A stretch of DNA of 64,000 nucleotides, taken from the NCBI GenBank assembly GCA_964559435.1, contig CAZLHI010000009.1:42030-106029 (forward strand), in the 5' to 3' direction. Shown one piece after another: positions 8,801 through 16,640 of the stretch; the stretch's first letter is position 1, and each line of letters begins with the position of its first letter. Source of the DNA: Hebobacterum sp964559435 (GTDB taxonomy: Bacteria > Armatimonadota > Hebobacteria > Hebobacterales > Hebobacteraceae). The notes under the pieces are model-generated. The model was given only the letters and a program-made list of their open reading frames with translations, made no database searches and was not told the origin of the DNA. The position numbers and the translations under genes are program-made.

Positions 8801-9036
8801 TGGCTGACCTGGAGCGGGCCAGGCACATCAACGAACTCCCTCCTCGGGACACGATCACGGTCAACCTCGACTACAAGCAGATGGGGGTCGGCGGCGATGA
8901 CGGCTGGGGGGCCCGGCCGCATCCAGAGTACTCACTGCCGTGCCAGCCATACAGCTACCGGTTTCGCCTGCGCCCCTATTGGCCCGAGATGGGAGAGCTC
9001 GACTCCTTCGTACGCGTGAGGCTGCCAGTCGATTAG
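5803..9036 (+). CDS. lacZ: Beta-galactosidase, glycoside hydrolase family 2
   Basis: A 1077-residue LacZ-type enzyme. In order: jelly-roll sugar-binding domain (NGKWRFHWAEKP, PVPSNWQLEGYG), immunoglobulin-like domain, TIM barrel, second Ig-like domain and the C-terminal small-chain beta-sandwich (PNFWRVPLDND). The acid/base Glu is in SLGNEAG at residue 462 and the nucleophile in MCEYSFAGGN at residue 525. The nucleophile loop usually reads CEYAHAMGN, so AHAM has become SFAG. There is no signal peptide, so it is cytosolic and probably splits disaccharides imported from plant or other polysaccharides. GTG 5803 is chosen because GGAGG precedes it by seven bases; the frame is open for 31 more codons upstream but those look non-coding. 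No transporter or regulator is adjacent. Confidence 0.92.
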   Translation: MTVDINDWENPEVFAQNRAPAHCTLVPYPDASSAKEGTREASRFHLSLNGKWRFHWAEKPAERPLDFYKPDYDVSGWDEIPVPSNWQLEGYGIPIYTNSKYPFSPVDPDPPHIPHDYNPVGSYRTEFATPADWKGRQVFIHFDGVKSAFYVWVNGEKVGYSQDSMTPAEFNITRYLRRGKNILAVEAYRWCDGSYLEDQDTWRLSGIYRDAYLFSTPLVHLRDFSVCSDLDDEYRDAALRVTGKVHNYGEEAAAAHTLEVSLLNPDGDVAGPDPIVSGRTEPIPPGNEEIVTVEAKVEKPRKWSAEDPYLYQVLLTLKDSQGKIVEVERCNFGFRKVEITRGQLLVNGVPIPIKGVDRHEHDPDHGQAIPYSRMVQDIELLKRNNINAVRTSHYPDDPKWYDLCDRYGIYLVDECNLESHGVSHFLPGSDPQWTAACVDRMASMVERDKNHPSVIIWSLGNEAGFGDNFRHMAARAREIDPTRPVQYEPAREDPVTDIVCPMYAKIEHLVEYASREQSRPLIMCEYSFAGGNAGGNLQDYWDVIERYQHLQGGFIWDWVDKGLRKHAPDGSMFWAYGGDFGPPGTPSDGCFVCCGIVGPERDPQPELYEVKKVYQYVKAEPVEDGADGRMRIRNKYDFLTLDHLDISWELARDGQVLQSGALPRMSLAPKQEADVVVPFERPQPEPGAEYWLKIIFSLADDTLWAERGYVIAWDQFRLPVEVPEPLAMAVEQMPSLTLTEERHPENALVVQGGDFRLVIGKKHPLRSDVSGAIVSFRYRGRELVTSPLVPNFWRVPLDNDMCNQWDREFVESVGGLHRRQGVWRRAGQYREVTSIEAEQPAPHIVRVCVDAILPVGQTEYRTIEMFGGSTDQVPAGPNNYRCIYTVYGSGDVVVESSFDPGGMRLADLPRFGMQMAIPGEFDTMTWHGRGPHENYSDRNTAAAVGLYSGPVREQGYSYARPQENGNKTDVRWMTLTDEKGAGLLVVGVPTLSISAWPYTMADLERARHINELPPRDTITVNLDYKQMGVGGDDGWGARPHPEYSLPCQPYSYRFRLRPYWPEMGELDSFVRVRLPVD

Positions 9037-9232
9037 CGGCTCGCCGTCAACTGCGGACGCTCCTTCCGCGCAATGTGTCAGCACCGATCTCTTCCGCCCG
9101 GAATACCCGGCGGTCGCTCTGCGCAAGTTACGAGAGGCTTCTTGCGCGGCGCTGCGGAAGCGGTATTGGTAAGAGTGAATCACCCATGAGCTCACTTCAC
9201 GCCGGTCTGCCGGCGGCAAAGAGGGGAAAGCC

Positions 9233-10057
9233 ATGACCCAAGCTGTGCATCTCAGGCCGATGGGCCTCCTGGAGATCGTGGACCAGACCTTTCGTCTCTA
9301 TCGTAGCAACTTCTGGCTCTTTCTTGGGACTGCTGCCGTGGTTCTCATTCCCGTGAGCGTATTGACGGCCGTGCCGGTTCTGCAAGTGCTGGCTCTTGTG
9401 CTGTCACCGGCGGCGAACCTGCTGGTCTCTGCCGCCCTCACCAAGGGCATCTCCGACACCTACCTGGGAGATCGCACCACGATTGGCACCTGCTACGGCT
9501 ATATCGCGCGCAGGATCTTTGCACTCGTGGGGACGATCATCGTGATGTACCTGTTCGTCGCTGCCGGCATCCTGGTGTTTTTGGTTGGCATGATCATCTT
9601 CGGCTTCTGGGTACTCTTCGTCACACAAGTGTTTGTGATTGAGGACAAGCGGTACTTCTCCGCCATCCGGCGAAGCCGATTCCTGGTGGGCAAAGGCGTT
9701 TGGGCCGAAGTCCTCGTGCTGCTGATGATAGTCGGTTTCCTCGTGCTCATGATCCAAGGGGCAATCGGGCTTGTGCTCGGGGCTCCCTTCTTCTTCGTCA
9801 CGCAGGAGCCCGAAGCGGAAGTGGCGTTTTTCCACTTTGTCCTCAATGGAATCGTGCAGAGCCTGGTGACGCCCATCGGAGCGGTCGCTCTCGTGCTGCT
9901 CTACTACGACTCGCGGATTCGCAAAGAGGGCTTCGACCTCGAGATACTGGCACGAGAGATCGGGAAGGAACTGCCGCCGCCGGCCGAGCCAGCGGGACCC
10001 ACATCACCGGGGGAGCAGTCGCCACCTGGGGCCGGCCCTGACCAGGGGAGCACGTGA
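9233..10057 (+). CDS. Multi-pass membrane protein of unknown function
   Basis: 274 residues: a short amphipathic N-terminus (LRPMGLLEIVDQTFRLYRSN), then about six hydrophobic segments, and a Pro/Gly-rich cytosolic tail from about residue 240. The opening and helix pattern resemble the membrane domain of the glycerophosphodiesterase/DUF7847-type proteins often encoded beside DUF4129 genes. A GAGGGG site precedes the ATG. The stop overlaps the next start in GTGA, so it heads the 9233-14563 cluster. The role may be in the envelope, but nothing catalytic is visible. Confidence 0.8.
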   Translation: MTQAVHLRPMGLLEIVDQTFRLYRSNFWLFLGTAAVVLIPVSVLTAVPVLQVLALVLSPAANLLVSAALTKGISDTYLGDRTTIGTCYGYIARRIFALVGTIIVMYLFVAAGILVFLVGMIIFGFWVLFVTQVFVIEDKRYFSAIRRSRFLVGKGVWAEVLVLLMIVGFLVLMIQGAIGLVLGAPFFFVTQEPEAEVAFFHFVLNGIVQSLVTPIGAVALVLLYYDSRIRKEGFDLEILAREIGKELPPPAEPAGPTSPGEQSPPGAGPDQGST

Positions 10058-11025
10058 TCAAGGGGCTCGGACTGCTGGCCGTACTTCTGTTCTGGTGCAG
10101 CGCGGCCTGGGGTGCACAGCTCACGACTGCCGAGTACACACACGCCGTTAGCCGGTGTGCCGACGCCCTGGAGGCGGCCGCAGAGCAAGAAGATCGAGGG
10201 CCCGCAGATGCGGAGTCCGCTCTAGGGAGCCTGCCCAAACGGGTCGAGATCATCGGCCTGCAGGGCGAGCCACGCGGCCTGGCCGACAACGCCAAGCTGA
10301 TCGAGGTCCTCGAGGAACGAATAGCCCAAGGGCGCGAGGGAATGCTCGACTCGGTCGGCATTCTGCGAAGTCTCGAGGACGGCCTCTCCGCTTATCCTTC
10401 CTCCTATCCCAACAATGCCCGTTTAGTGCTGGACGAGGTTCTTTCGCGACGCGAGTTCCGGCGGAGTTGGTGGCAGAAAGTCGTCGATCGTTTCTACGCG
10501 TGGCTCGTCGGCCTCATCGAAGCGATCCTCGCGGCGCTTCCGGAGGCGGAGCTGAACGGCCTGGGTGCAGCTATCAGGCTGATTGGGTGGGCGCTCTTCG
10601 CCGTCTCCGCGGCCCTGGCGGTACTGATGATCGTCAAGCTCGTCCGGTCCTTCGTGCCAACTCGGGTCGCAAGAGCAGGGGCGGATATGCCAGCACCGAT
10701 TCTGATAAAGACCTATTCGGGCTGGCTCTCGGAGGCCGACAGCTCGCTGAAAGCGGGCGACTACCGGCAGGCACTCCGCGCGCTCCACATGGCGGCGCTC
10801 CTCAAGCTGGATCACAGCGGCGTCCTTCCATATGATGAGTCGGCAACCGACGGCAGCTTCGTTCGCGTACTGGAGAGGAAGGGGTTACGCGAAATCGCGC
10901 TGGCACTCGCGAAACTTAACGACATCTTCGCGCGAGCCTGGTACGGGGACGCGCCGGCCGGACCATCGGACTACGGTTTGGCGCAGGAGCAATGGGTGGC
11001 GTTGGAGGGCCGAATATCTCCATGA
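10054..11025 (+). CDS. DUF4129 domain membrane protein
   Basis: 323 residues with a signal peptide (LLAVLLFWCSAAWGA), an extracytoplasmic helical part, one transmembrane helix around residues 180-205 and a C-terminal cytosolic DUF4129 domain. That domain contains YSGWLSEADSSLKAGDYRQA and ALRALHMAALLKLDHSG, a TPR-like helical repeat, and ends with a Trp-containing helix. DUF4129 proteins are regularly linked to MoxR and DUF58 genes, as here. GTG 10054 overlaps the upstream stop by four bases and the stop overlaps the next ATG, so it is translationally coupled on both sides. Confidence 0.85.
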   Translation: MIKGLGLLAVLLFWCSAAWGAQLTTAEYTHAVSRCADALEAAAEQEDRGPADAESALGSLPKRVEIIGLQGEPRGLADNAKLIEVLEERIAQGREGMLDSVGILRSLEDGLSAYPSSYPNNARLVLDEVLSRREFRRSWWQKVVDRFYAWLVGLIEAILAALPEAELNGLGAAIRLIGWALFAVSAALAVLMIVKLVRSFVPTRVARAGADMPAPILIKTYSGWLSEADSSLKAGDYRQALRALHMAALLKLDHSGVLPYDESATDGSFVRVLERKGLREIALALAKLNDIFARAWYGDAPAGPSDYGLAQEQWVALEGRISP

Positions 11026-12257
11026 GAGTCCCTCGCGAAGTATGGTGGATAGCCGGCCTGACGCTTGTCGTGTTCGTCATCTACCTGGCGCTGGGCGGAG
11101 AGCAGAGCGCCAGAAAAGACGAGCCCCGGTTCACCCGCACCACCTACAGCAGCGGGCCGGACGGGCTGCGCGCGCTCTACCTCACACTCCAGGAGCTAGG
11201 CTACGACGCGCGCAGGTGGCGCCTCCCGCTGCGCGAGACCGCACTTCCGGACAGTGGCACCCTCGTACTCGTGGAGCCCATGCCGCTGGCGGGGAGCGAG
11301 TGGGAGGATCTCCACAACTGGGTCGGGCACGGAAACCGCGTGTTGCTGGCGGGTTCGGAAGCCCTGCCCGACGTCAGGTGGCCCTCCGAGAGGCAGAGTG
11401 CGCTTGGTGCGTCGCAGACGACGAGCGCGGAGCCAATCCAACCGACATATCTCACGCAGGGAGTTGAAAGCCTGCGCGTTCGGTCTCCCTACCGGATTCC
11501 CCTGGAGCCAAGCGAAGAGCCCAAAGCGCCGGACGACGAAGAAGCGGACGATATGTGGTACGGCATGGAGCGGCCGTCGCGGGCATTCCGTGAGGCGCTT
11601 ACTCGTGCCGCGCCCATGTTCGCAGACGACCGAGGAATCGTCGCTGCTCACGCCCGCGTGGGGGAAGGCAGTGCCGTCTTGCTCTGCAGCCCGTGGAGCT
11701 TGTCGAACGAAGGCATCCGAGAGGGCGACAACCTGAACTTCGCTCTAAACGCGCTGGTTGGGGCGGACCAGGGCCCCATCTACTTCGATGAATACCATCA
11801 CGGCTATGGCGAGCACGTCTTGTGGGGAGTCGTGCCTCTGCCCGTCAGGCTGTGCCTGGCCCAGATCCTGGTGGGGCTGTTGCTCGTGGCACTCGCACGC
11901 AGCGTCCGACTAGGCCCGGTTGTGCCTTTGGTGCGGGGCGGGCGGCAGAGGAGCGAGTTTCTTGGAACCATGACGGCCGTGCTGCAGCGCGGGCACGCTA
12001 CCCGCCTCGCGGTCCAGACCGCGTACGACTCAGCTCTGACGCAACTGCGGGCGGGACTCGGGACGACGCCGGATGACGATCAAGAGATCCTGACCCAGGC
12101 CCTCGGCAGGCTCGAACCGGAGGCGGGAAAGCGCCTGGAGGCTGCGCTGTCAGAGGCACGGCAAGCGCTGGCCGGGCAGGAGCGATTGTCGGAAGCGCGT
12201 GCAGCGCACCTCGTGCGAAGGCTGGACGAGGCCATCGCCTCAGCGCGGAAGCTCTGA
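11022..12257 (+). CDS. DUF4350 domain-containing membrane protein
   Basis: 411 residues. An N-terminal transmembrane helix (WWIAGLTLVVFVIYLALGG) is followed by the DUF4350 core, recognisable by YSSGPDGLRALYLTLQELGY and a GATase-like fold (LVLVEPMPL, GHGNRVLLAGS, FDEYHHGYG). A second transmembrane segment lies at about residues 275-295, with a cytosolic helical tail behind it. Family members sit in the MoxR/DUF58/DUF4129 clusters and their biochemical role is unknown. ATG 11022 overlaps the upstream TGA; moxR starts 16 bases after the stop. Confidence 0.85.
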   Translation: MRVPREVWWIAGLTLVVFVIYLALGGEQSARKDEPRFTRTTYSSGPDGLRALYLTLQELGYDARRWRLPLRETALPDSGTLVLVEPMPLAGSEWEDLHNWVGHGNRVLLAGSEALPDVRWPSERQSALGASQTTSAEPIQPTYLTQGVESLRVRSPYRIPLEPSEEPKAPDDEEADDMWYGMERPSRAFREALTRAAPMFADDRGIVAAHARVGEGSAVLLCSPWSLSNEGIREGDNLNFALNALVGADQGPIYFDEYHHGYGEHVLWGVVPLPVRLCLAQILVGLLLVALARSVRLGPVVPLVRGGRQRSEFLGTMTAVLQRGHATRLAVQTAYDSALTQLRAGLGTTPDDDQEILTQALGRLEPEAGKRLEAALSEARQALAGQERLSEARAAHLVRRLDEAIASARKL

Positions 12258-12273
12258 GCATTGGGAGAATGGC

Positions 12274-13221
12274 ATGAGCATCAGGGAGCTGATGGCAGGG
12301 ATCAAGGCCGAGGTCGGCAAGGTCGTGCTCGGTCAAGAAGAAGTGGTCGAGCACTTGACGGCTGGGCTGCTGGCGCGCGGGCACGTCTTGCTGGAGGGCG
12401 TGCCGGGAGTGGCGAAGACTCTGGTCAGTCGAGCGATAGCGAGATGCATCGGGAGAAGCTTCCGGCGGGTCCAGTGCACGCCGGACCTGATGCCGGCCGA
12501 CATCACTGGAACGAATGTCTACGACATGCAGCAGCGCACGTTTCGACTGGTGAAAGGTCCGGTCTTCACCAACGTGCTCCTTGTCGACGAGGTAAACCGC
12601 ACGCCGCCCAAGACCCAATCGGCACTGCTTCAGGCGATGCAAGAGCGTACGGTCACGATTGACGGGATTGACCACGCGCTGGACGAGCCATTCTTCGTGG
12701 TGGCCACTCAGAATCCGATCGAATACGAAGGCACATACCCGCTGCCGGAGGCCCAGCTCGACCGCTTCCTCCTCAAGGTGTCCATGACATACCCGGATGC
12801 TAACGCTGAGCAGAACGTCGTGCGGCTCCACCTGGAAGGCAGAGATCCGCAGGACCTGGAGGCGGCCGGCGTGACGACGGTGATCGGGCACGGAGAGCTT
12901 GAGTCGGCCGCGCAGGAGCTGCGGCGACAGACGGTTCGTGACGAGGTGATTGCATACGCGGTCGAGCTGGCACAACGGACGCGGGAGTCGCCGCATACGA
13001 TACTCGGCGCGAGCCCACGGGCGGTGGCCCACCTCATGCAATGTGCTCAGATACGCGCCGCCTCCCAGGGGCGGGACTATGTCATACCGGATGACGTCCA
13101 AGGGATGATGCACCCGGTTGTTCGACATCGCGTGATCTTGATGCCGGAGGCGGAGACAGAAGGCCTGACGGTGGAAAGGTTCCTGGACAGTGTCATCGCG
13201 TCCGTTCCAGTCCCAAGGTAG
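12274..13221 (+). CDS. moxR: MoxR-family AAA+ ATPase
   Basis: 315 residues with the MoxR AAA_3 core: Walker A GVPGVAKT, Walker B LLVDEVNR, sensor 1 VATQNPIEYEG, arginine-finger region LPEAQLDRF, and the C-terminal lid with GASPRA. MoxR ATPases act as chaperones that activate or mature partner proteins, usually the DUF58/VWA proteins encoded beside them. The partner here is the DUF58 gene whose start lies within the last 32 bases of this gene. Cytosolic. Confidence 0.93.
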   Translation: MSIRELMAGIKAEVGKVVLGQEEVVEHLTAGLLARGHVLLEGVPGVAKTLVSRAIARCIGRSFRRVQCTPDLMPADITGTNVYDMQQRTFRLVKGPVFTNVLLVDEVNRTPPKTQSALLQAMQERTVTIDGIDHALDEPFFVVATQNPIEYEGTYPLPEAQLDRFLLKVSMTYPDANAEQNVVRLHLEGRDPQDLEAAGVTTVIGHGELESAAQELRRQTVRDEVIAYAVELAQRTRESPHTILGASPRAVAHLMQCAQIRAASQGRDYVIPDDVQGMMHPVVRHRVILMPEAETEGLTVERFLDSVIASVPVPR

Positions 13222-14563
13222 CCGGTGGCGCGATGAGCACACGGCCGACCGCAGAAGGTGGCTGCTGACCCAGCGGTTTGGCGCAGCCGTCGCGGTCGGC
13301 GCGATGTGGCTTCTGCTTGGCGCGCTTTACCTTCCCCTCGTGTGGCTCGACCTCCTGTGGTGGGTCGCTCTCATCACGGCTGCGATCGCTGACATCGGCC
13401 TGCTGCGGCGCGCAGATCGAGTCACCGCCTCCCGCTCGGTCTCGGCGATTCTCTCCTTGGGCGCCGGCAACAGAGTCGAACTCGTCCTCCGGAATCGGTC
13501 GGGGCAGGAGTTCGAAGTGATTGCCAGGGACGAACCGCCTCTCGATTTCGATTCCGGGGAGCTTCGCCTGCACTGTCGGCTGCCGGGCAGTGGTGAATGC
13601 AGGCCGGGCTACGACGTGACGCCGCGGCGACGGGGAGACTACTCGTTTGGCCCTTTGGACGTTCGCTTGACCACTGGTTTCGGCTTGCTCGGGAGGCAGC
13701 TCCGGTTCGACCTGGCGGAGTCGGTGAAGGTCTATCCGAATCTGGCGGCGATTCGCAAGTACCAGCTATCGGCTAAGAAGGAGCGCCTGCGTGATATTGG
13801 GGTCCGGTCGCTGCGGGCGCTCAGCATGGGAACGGAGTTCGAGTCCCTGCGCACGTACGTGTCGGGAGATGAACTGCGGCGAATCGACTGGAAGGCCACG
13901 GCAAGACGCGACGAACCCATCACCCGCCAGTATGACATCGAGCGCAGCCAGCACGTCGTCGTCTCGGTTGACCTGGGCCGTACGATGCTAAGCGAGCTCG
14001 GCGTGCTGTCGAAGGCGGATCACGCGGTCAACGCGGCCGCGCTGCTGTGCCATGTTGCGGCCCGCTTGGGTGACTGGGTAGGGCTTTATGCCTTCTCCGC
14101 ACACCCCATCCTCTTCGTTCCGCCGCGCAGGAACCAGTTCTCTCTCCTGCTCGAGTACCTCTACGGGCTGCAAGCGGAGCGCGTGGAGAGCGACTACAGT
14201 CGATGCTTCTTGGAGGCGGCCACCCGCATAAGAAAGCGCGCCCTCGTCGTCTTGCTCACAGACCTGATCGACCCGGACTCCTCCGGCCGGCTCCTGCGCC
14301 ATGTCGGGCTGCTGACCCGGCGTAACTTCGTGCTGTGTGCTGCACTCAGCGACTACGAGCTCTATGAGCTGTCAACTCGGTCGCCCGAGCGCGCGCGGGA
14401 TCTGTATGAGCGAACCGTCGCGACGGAGTTGCTGGCGGATCGCCGGCGCGCCATTGCCGCGCTCTGGGATCGGGGCGCGGTCGCTTTCGACGCAACCCCG
14501 GAGAACCTTTCGGTGGCAGTAGTCAACCGCTACTTGGAGGTGAAGGCCAGGGCACGTCTCTAA
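13190..14563 (+). CDS. DUF58 domain protein, MoxR partner
   Basis: 457 residues: two N-terminal transmembrane helices, an Ig-like segment (RVELVLRNRSGQEFEV) and the diagnostic DUF58 block YVSGDELRRIDWKATARRDE. A VWA-like region follows (VVVSVDLGRTML, LVVLLTDLIDPDS). GTG 13190 is the only canonical start ahead of the first transmembrane helix, so the overlap with moxR is probably real. Such proteins are thought to work with MoxR in assembling envelope or secreted complexes. The last bases overlap the stop of the convergent SpoIIM-family gene. Confidence 0.88.
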   Translation: MSSRPFQSQGSRWRDEHTADRRRWLLTQRFGAAVAVGAMWLLLGALYLPLVWLDLLWWVALITAAIADIGLLRRADRVTASRSVSAILSLGAGNRVELVLRNRSGQEFEVIARDEPPLDFDSGELRLHCRLPGSGECRPGYDVTPRRRGDYSFGPLDVRLTTGFGLLGRQLRFDLAESVKVYPNLAAIRKYQLSAKKERLRDIGVRSLRALSMGTEFESLRTYVSGDELRRIDWKATARRDEPITRQYDIERSQHVVVSVDLGRTMLSELGVLSKADHAVNAAALLCHVAARLGDWVGLYAFSAHPILFVPPRRNQFSLLLEYLYGLQAERVESDYSRCFLEAATRIRKRALVVLLTDLIDPDSSGRLLRHVGLLTRRNFVLCAALSDYELYELSTRSPERARDLYERTVATELLADRRRAIAALWDRGAVAFDATPENLSVAVVNRYLEVKARARL

Positions 14564-15537
14564 TGCTCGCTGCCCCGGCCAGGCAGCAGAACGTAGGCAG
14601 AGAAGCCAAGGGCCAAGAGAGTGGCCATCGCGAACTTGAGGACCGGCGGGACCACGGCGGGGGAGAAGAGCCCTTCGACAAGGCCGGCCACGAAGAGGAA
14701 AGCCACCACGCCGAGCATGAGAATGGCCGACTGCCTTCCGGCCAGCCGGAGGGCGTCCAGACGGCTGTGCTCGCCGGGGTCCACGATTGCGAACCCAAGC
14801 AGCATGCCGGCCGCTCCGGAGATGATGATCGCCGGGAGTTCGAGCACGCCGTGAGGCGCGACGAAGGCCCAGAAGTGCACCGCGGCTGGCGTCCGGCTCA
14901 CGCCGGCCGCTATGACGCCCAAGACGAAGCCGTTGAAAAGCAGCACGAAGACGGTGCCGATGCCCAGCAGCACACCCGTCGAGAACGCAAAGAATGAAAC
15001 CTGCACGTTGTTGGCCATGACCAGCGAAGCTGCCACTGGGCGGACATCCGCCGGCAGCCAGTCCTGGCCGCCTTCGTGGCGTGCGGCAATAGACCTTACA
15101 GCGTCAGCCACGCCGGGTGAGACGAGGTCCATGGTATCCGGTCGCACGAGTGTGAGAGCTGCGCCGACAAGCGCGGCGGCACCGAACAGGCCCGCGCACA
15201 AGGCGATGAGCCTTGCATGATGCCGGAGCGTGCGCGGTAGTTCGCCGCGAAAGAAGCGCAGCACACCAGACCAGCCGCCAGACTCGGAGACATAGAGCAG
15301 CCCGTAGGCGCGGCCGACCAGCCAGTTCAGCCGGTCCAGTTCCCGCCTGTCAAATCCGTGTGCCCGGGCGTGGGAGAGTTCGGACGCGACACGCCGATAG
15401 AGGCGGCCGAACTCCAGCAGCTCGGAATCGCTGAGGGCGCGCAGCCCGCGGAGGCGGGATGCGTGGCTCACCAGCTCCTCCAGCCGCCCTACGCACTCCC
15501 CGCGCTCGTCAGCCGAGCTTCCTGCGCCGGCAGTCAT
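14560..15537 (-). CDS. Stage II sporulation protein M family membrane protein
   Basis: 325 residues. A soluble helical N-terminus of about 100 residues contains LDRLNWLVGRAYGLLYV, typical of SpoIIM-like proteins in MoxR clusters. It is followed by five or more transmembrane helices with NNVQVSFFAFSTGVLLGIGT and FVAPHGVLELPAIIISGAAG, both family hallmarks. In Bacillus SpoIIM belongs to the engulfment complex, but most bacterial homologues are in non-sporulators and are probably envelope or export proteins. It is transcribed toward DUF58, with stop codons overlapping by four bases, and divergently from the RDD gene 42 bases away. Confidence 0.88.
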   Translation of the reverse strand: MTAGAGSSADERGECVGRLEELVSHASRLRGLRALSDSELLEFGRLYRRVASELSHARAHGFDRRELDRLNWLVGRAYGLLYVSESGGWSGVLRFFRGELPRTLRHHARLIALCAGLFGAAALVGAALTLVRPDTMDLVSPGVADAVRSIAARHEGGQDWLPADVRPVAASLVMANNVQVSFFAFSTGVLLGIGTVFVLLFNGFVLGVIAAGVSRTPAAVHFWAFVAPHGVLELPAIIISGAAGMLLGFAIVDPGEHSRLDALRLAGRQSAILMLGVVAFLFVAGLVEGLFSPAVVPPVLKFAMATLLALGFSAYVLLPGRGSEH

Positions 15538-15579
15538 GGCTTGACAATCCGGACAAGGTAGGGTTGCATTTCATGTGAG

Positions 15580-16359
15580 ATGGGGCTAAGGGACACCAAG
15601 ACAGTCGTCACCCCGGAGCAAGTGGCGGTAACCTATCGCATCGCTGGGATCGGGACTCGCTTCGCCGCCATCCTGGTTGACACCTGCATCCAAGTGGTTG
15701 TCGGCATGGCCCTGCTCCTTGCGGCGGGCATCGGCCTCGCCGCCACTGAGGCGGCGCTGGACAGCGCGTCACCGTGGCTGACCGCGCTCCTCGTCATGCT
15801 GGGATTCCTCATTGTGTGGGGTTATTTCATCTTCTGGGAAACGGCGTGGAGCGGCCGCACTCCCGGCAAGAGGCTGGCAGGGATTCGGGTGCTGCGCGAC
15901 GGCGGGTACCCCATCGACTTCCGGGCGGCCTTCGTGCGCAACATATGCCGCTATGTTGACTTCCTCCCGGGCGGGTATGGGGTCGGTGCTCTTGTGATGT
16001 TCCTCAGCGCGGACTCGAAGCGCCTTGGAGACTATGTCGCCGGCACCATCGTGGTGGTCGACTCGCCACGGCCGGCCGGCCCGGCACAGGCTGATACCCG
16101 GCGTACGGCCGAGTACCAGGTGCTCGGTGACCCATCTACTCTGAACCTGCGGGCTATCGGAAAGGATGAGCTGGCCGTGGTCGATCAATTCCTCGCGAGG
16201 CGCGAAGGATTGCTCGCCGACGCGCGCAGGAAACTCGCACGCGAGATCGCCGCCCGGGTGATGAGCGCGCTCGGCATGGACGCCCCCCTGGACGACTATC
16301 CGTACGAGAGGTTCCTGGAGGAGTTGGTGGCGGCCTGCCGCGAACGCGCCGACATGTGA
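15580..16359 (+). CDS. RDD family membrane protein
   Basis: 259 residues. The RDD domain occupies the first 150: AGIGTRFAAILVDTCIQ with the Arg/Asp motif in helix 1, WSGRTPGKRLAGIRV in the loop, and the final helix with KRLGDYVAGTIVV. A soluble helical tail (about 160-259) follows. RDD proteins commonly accompany SpoIIM and DUF58 genes and may be channels or transport accessories. The short gap to the divergent SpoIIM gene has TTGACA at 15541 but no good -10. Confidence 0.87.
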   Translation: MGLRDTKTVVTPEQVAVTYRIAGIGTRFAAILVDTCIQVVVGMALLLAAGIGLAATEAALDSASPWLTALLVMLGFLIVWGYFIFWETAWSGRTPGKRLAGIRVLRDGGYPIDFRAAFVRNICRYVDFLPGGYGVGALVMFLSADSKRLGDYVAGTIVVVDSPRPAGPAQADTRRTAEYQVLGDPSTLNLRAIGKDELAVVDQFLARREGLLADARRKLAREIAARVMSALGMDAPLDDYPYERFLEELVAACRERADM

Positions 16360-16519
16360 TCACGGTGGAGCGGCTGGGCCGACGCTCGCTGGCAGCGTTG
16401 ATGGAGACCGCCAGGTACCGAGACTGCGGCCGGCGCAGCAAGCAGTGAGGCCACCTGGCAGTGTCCCCTGCGGCCCCTCCAGAGGCGGAGAGCCTCTGCC
16501 AGCAAGAAAACAAGCAGGA

Positions 16520-16537
16520 TGACGGAACCTTCCGTCA
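16520..16537. promoter_or_regulatory. Perfect palindrome, possible operator
   Basis: TGACGGAA-CC-TTCCGTCA is a perfect 8+8 inverted repeat about 105 bases before the ATG at 16641, in the only sizeable gap ahead of the 16641-23121 operon. The symmetry suits binding by a dimeric regulator; a short RNA hairpin is the alternative. Confidence 0.35.
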
Positions 16538-16564
16538 AATCACAGCGTCAATACAGCGATCCGG

Positions 16565-16591
16565 CCGGCCCCGTCATCGCGCGGGGGCCGG
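16565..16591. repeat. GC-rich hairpin between RDD and propeller genes
   Basis: CCGGCCCC (16565-16572) pairs perfectly with GGGGCCGG (16584-16591) across an 11-base loop. It could end the upstream transcript, but no T-tract follows. Confidence 0.35.
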
Positions 16592-16640
16592 TGAGCGAAC
16601 ATGAGCCGAGCGGCCGGTGCCGCCCGGCTTAAGGTGGCCG

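Noticed and set aside
11998..13242. 414-residue reverse-strand frame over moxR
   Set aside because: His/Arg-rich composition; the forward frame has all AAA+ motifs.
15541..15569. TTGACA box as a promoter for the RDD gene
   Set aside because: The -10 at correct spacing (TTGCAT) matches poorly and would leave about ten bases of leader.
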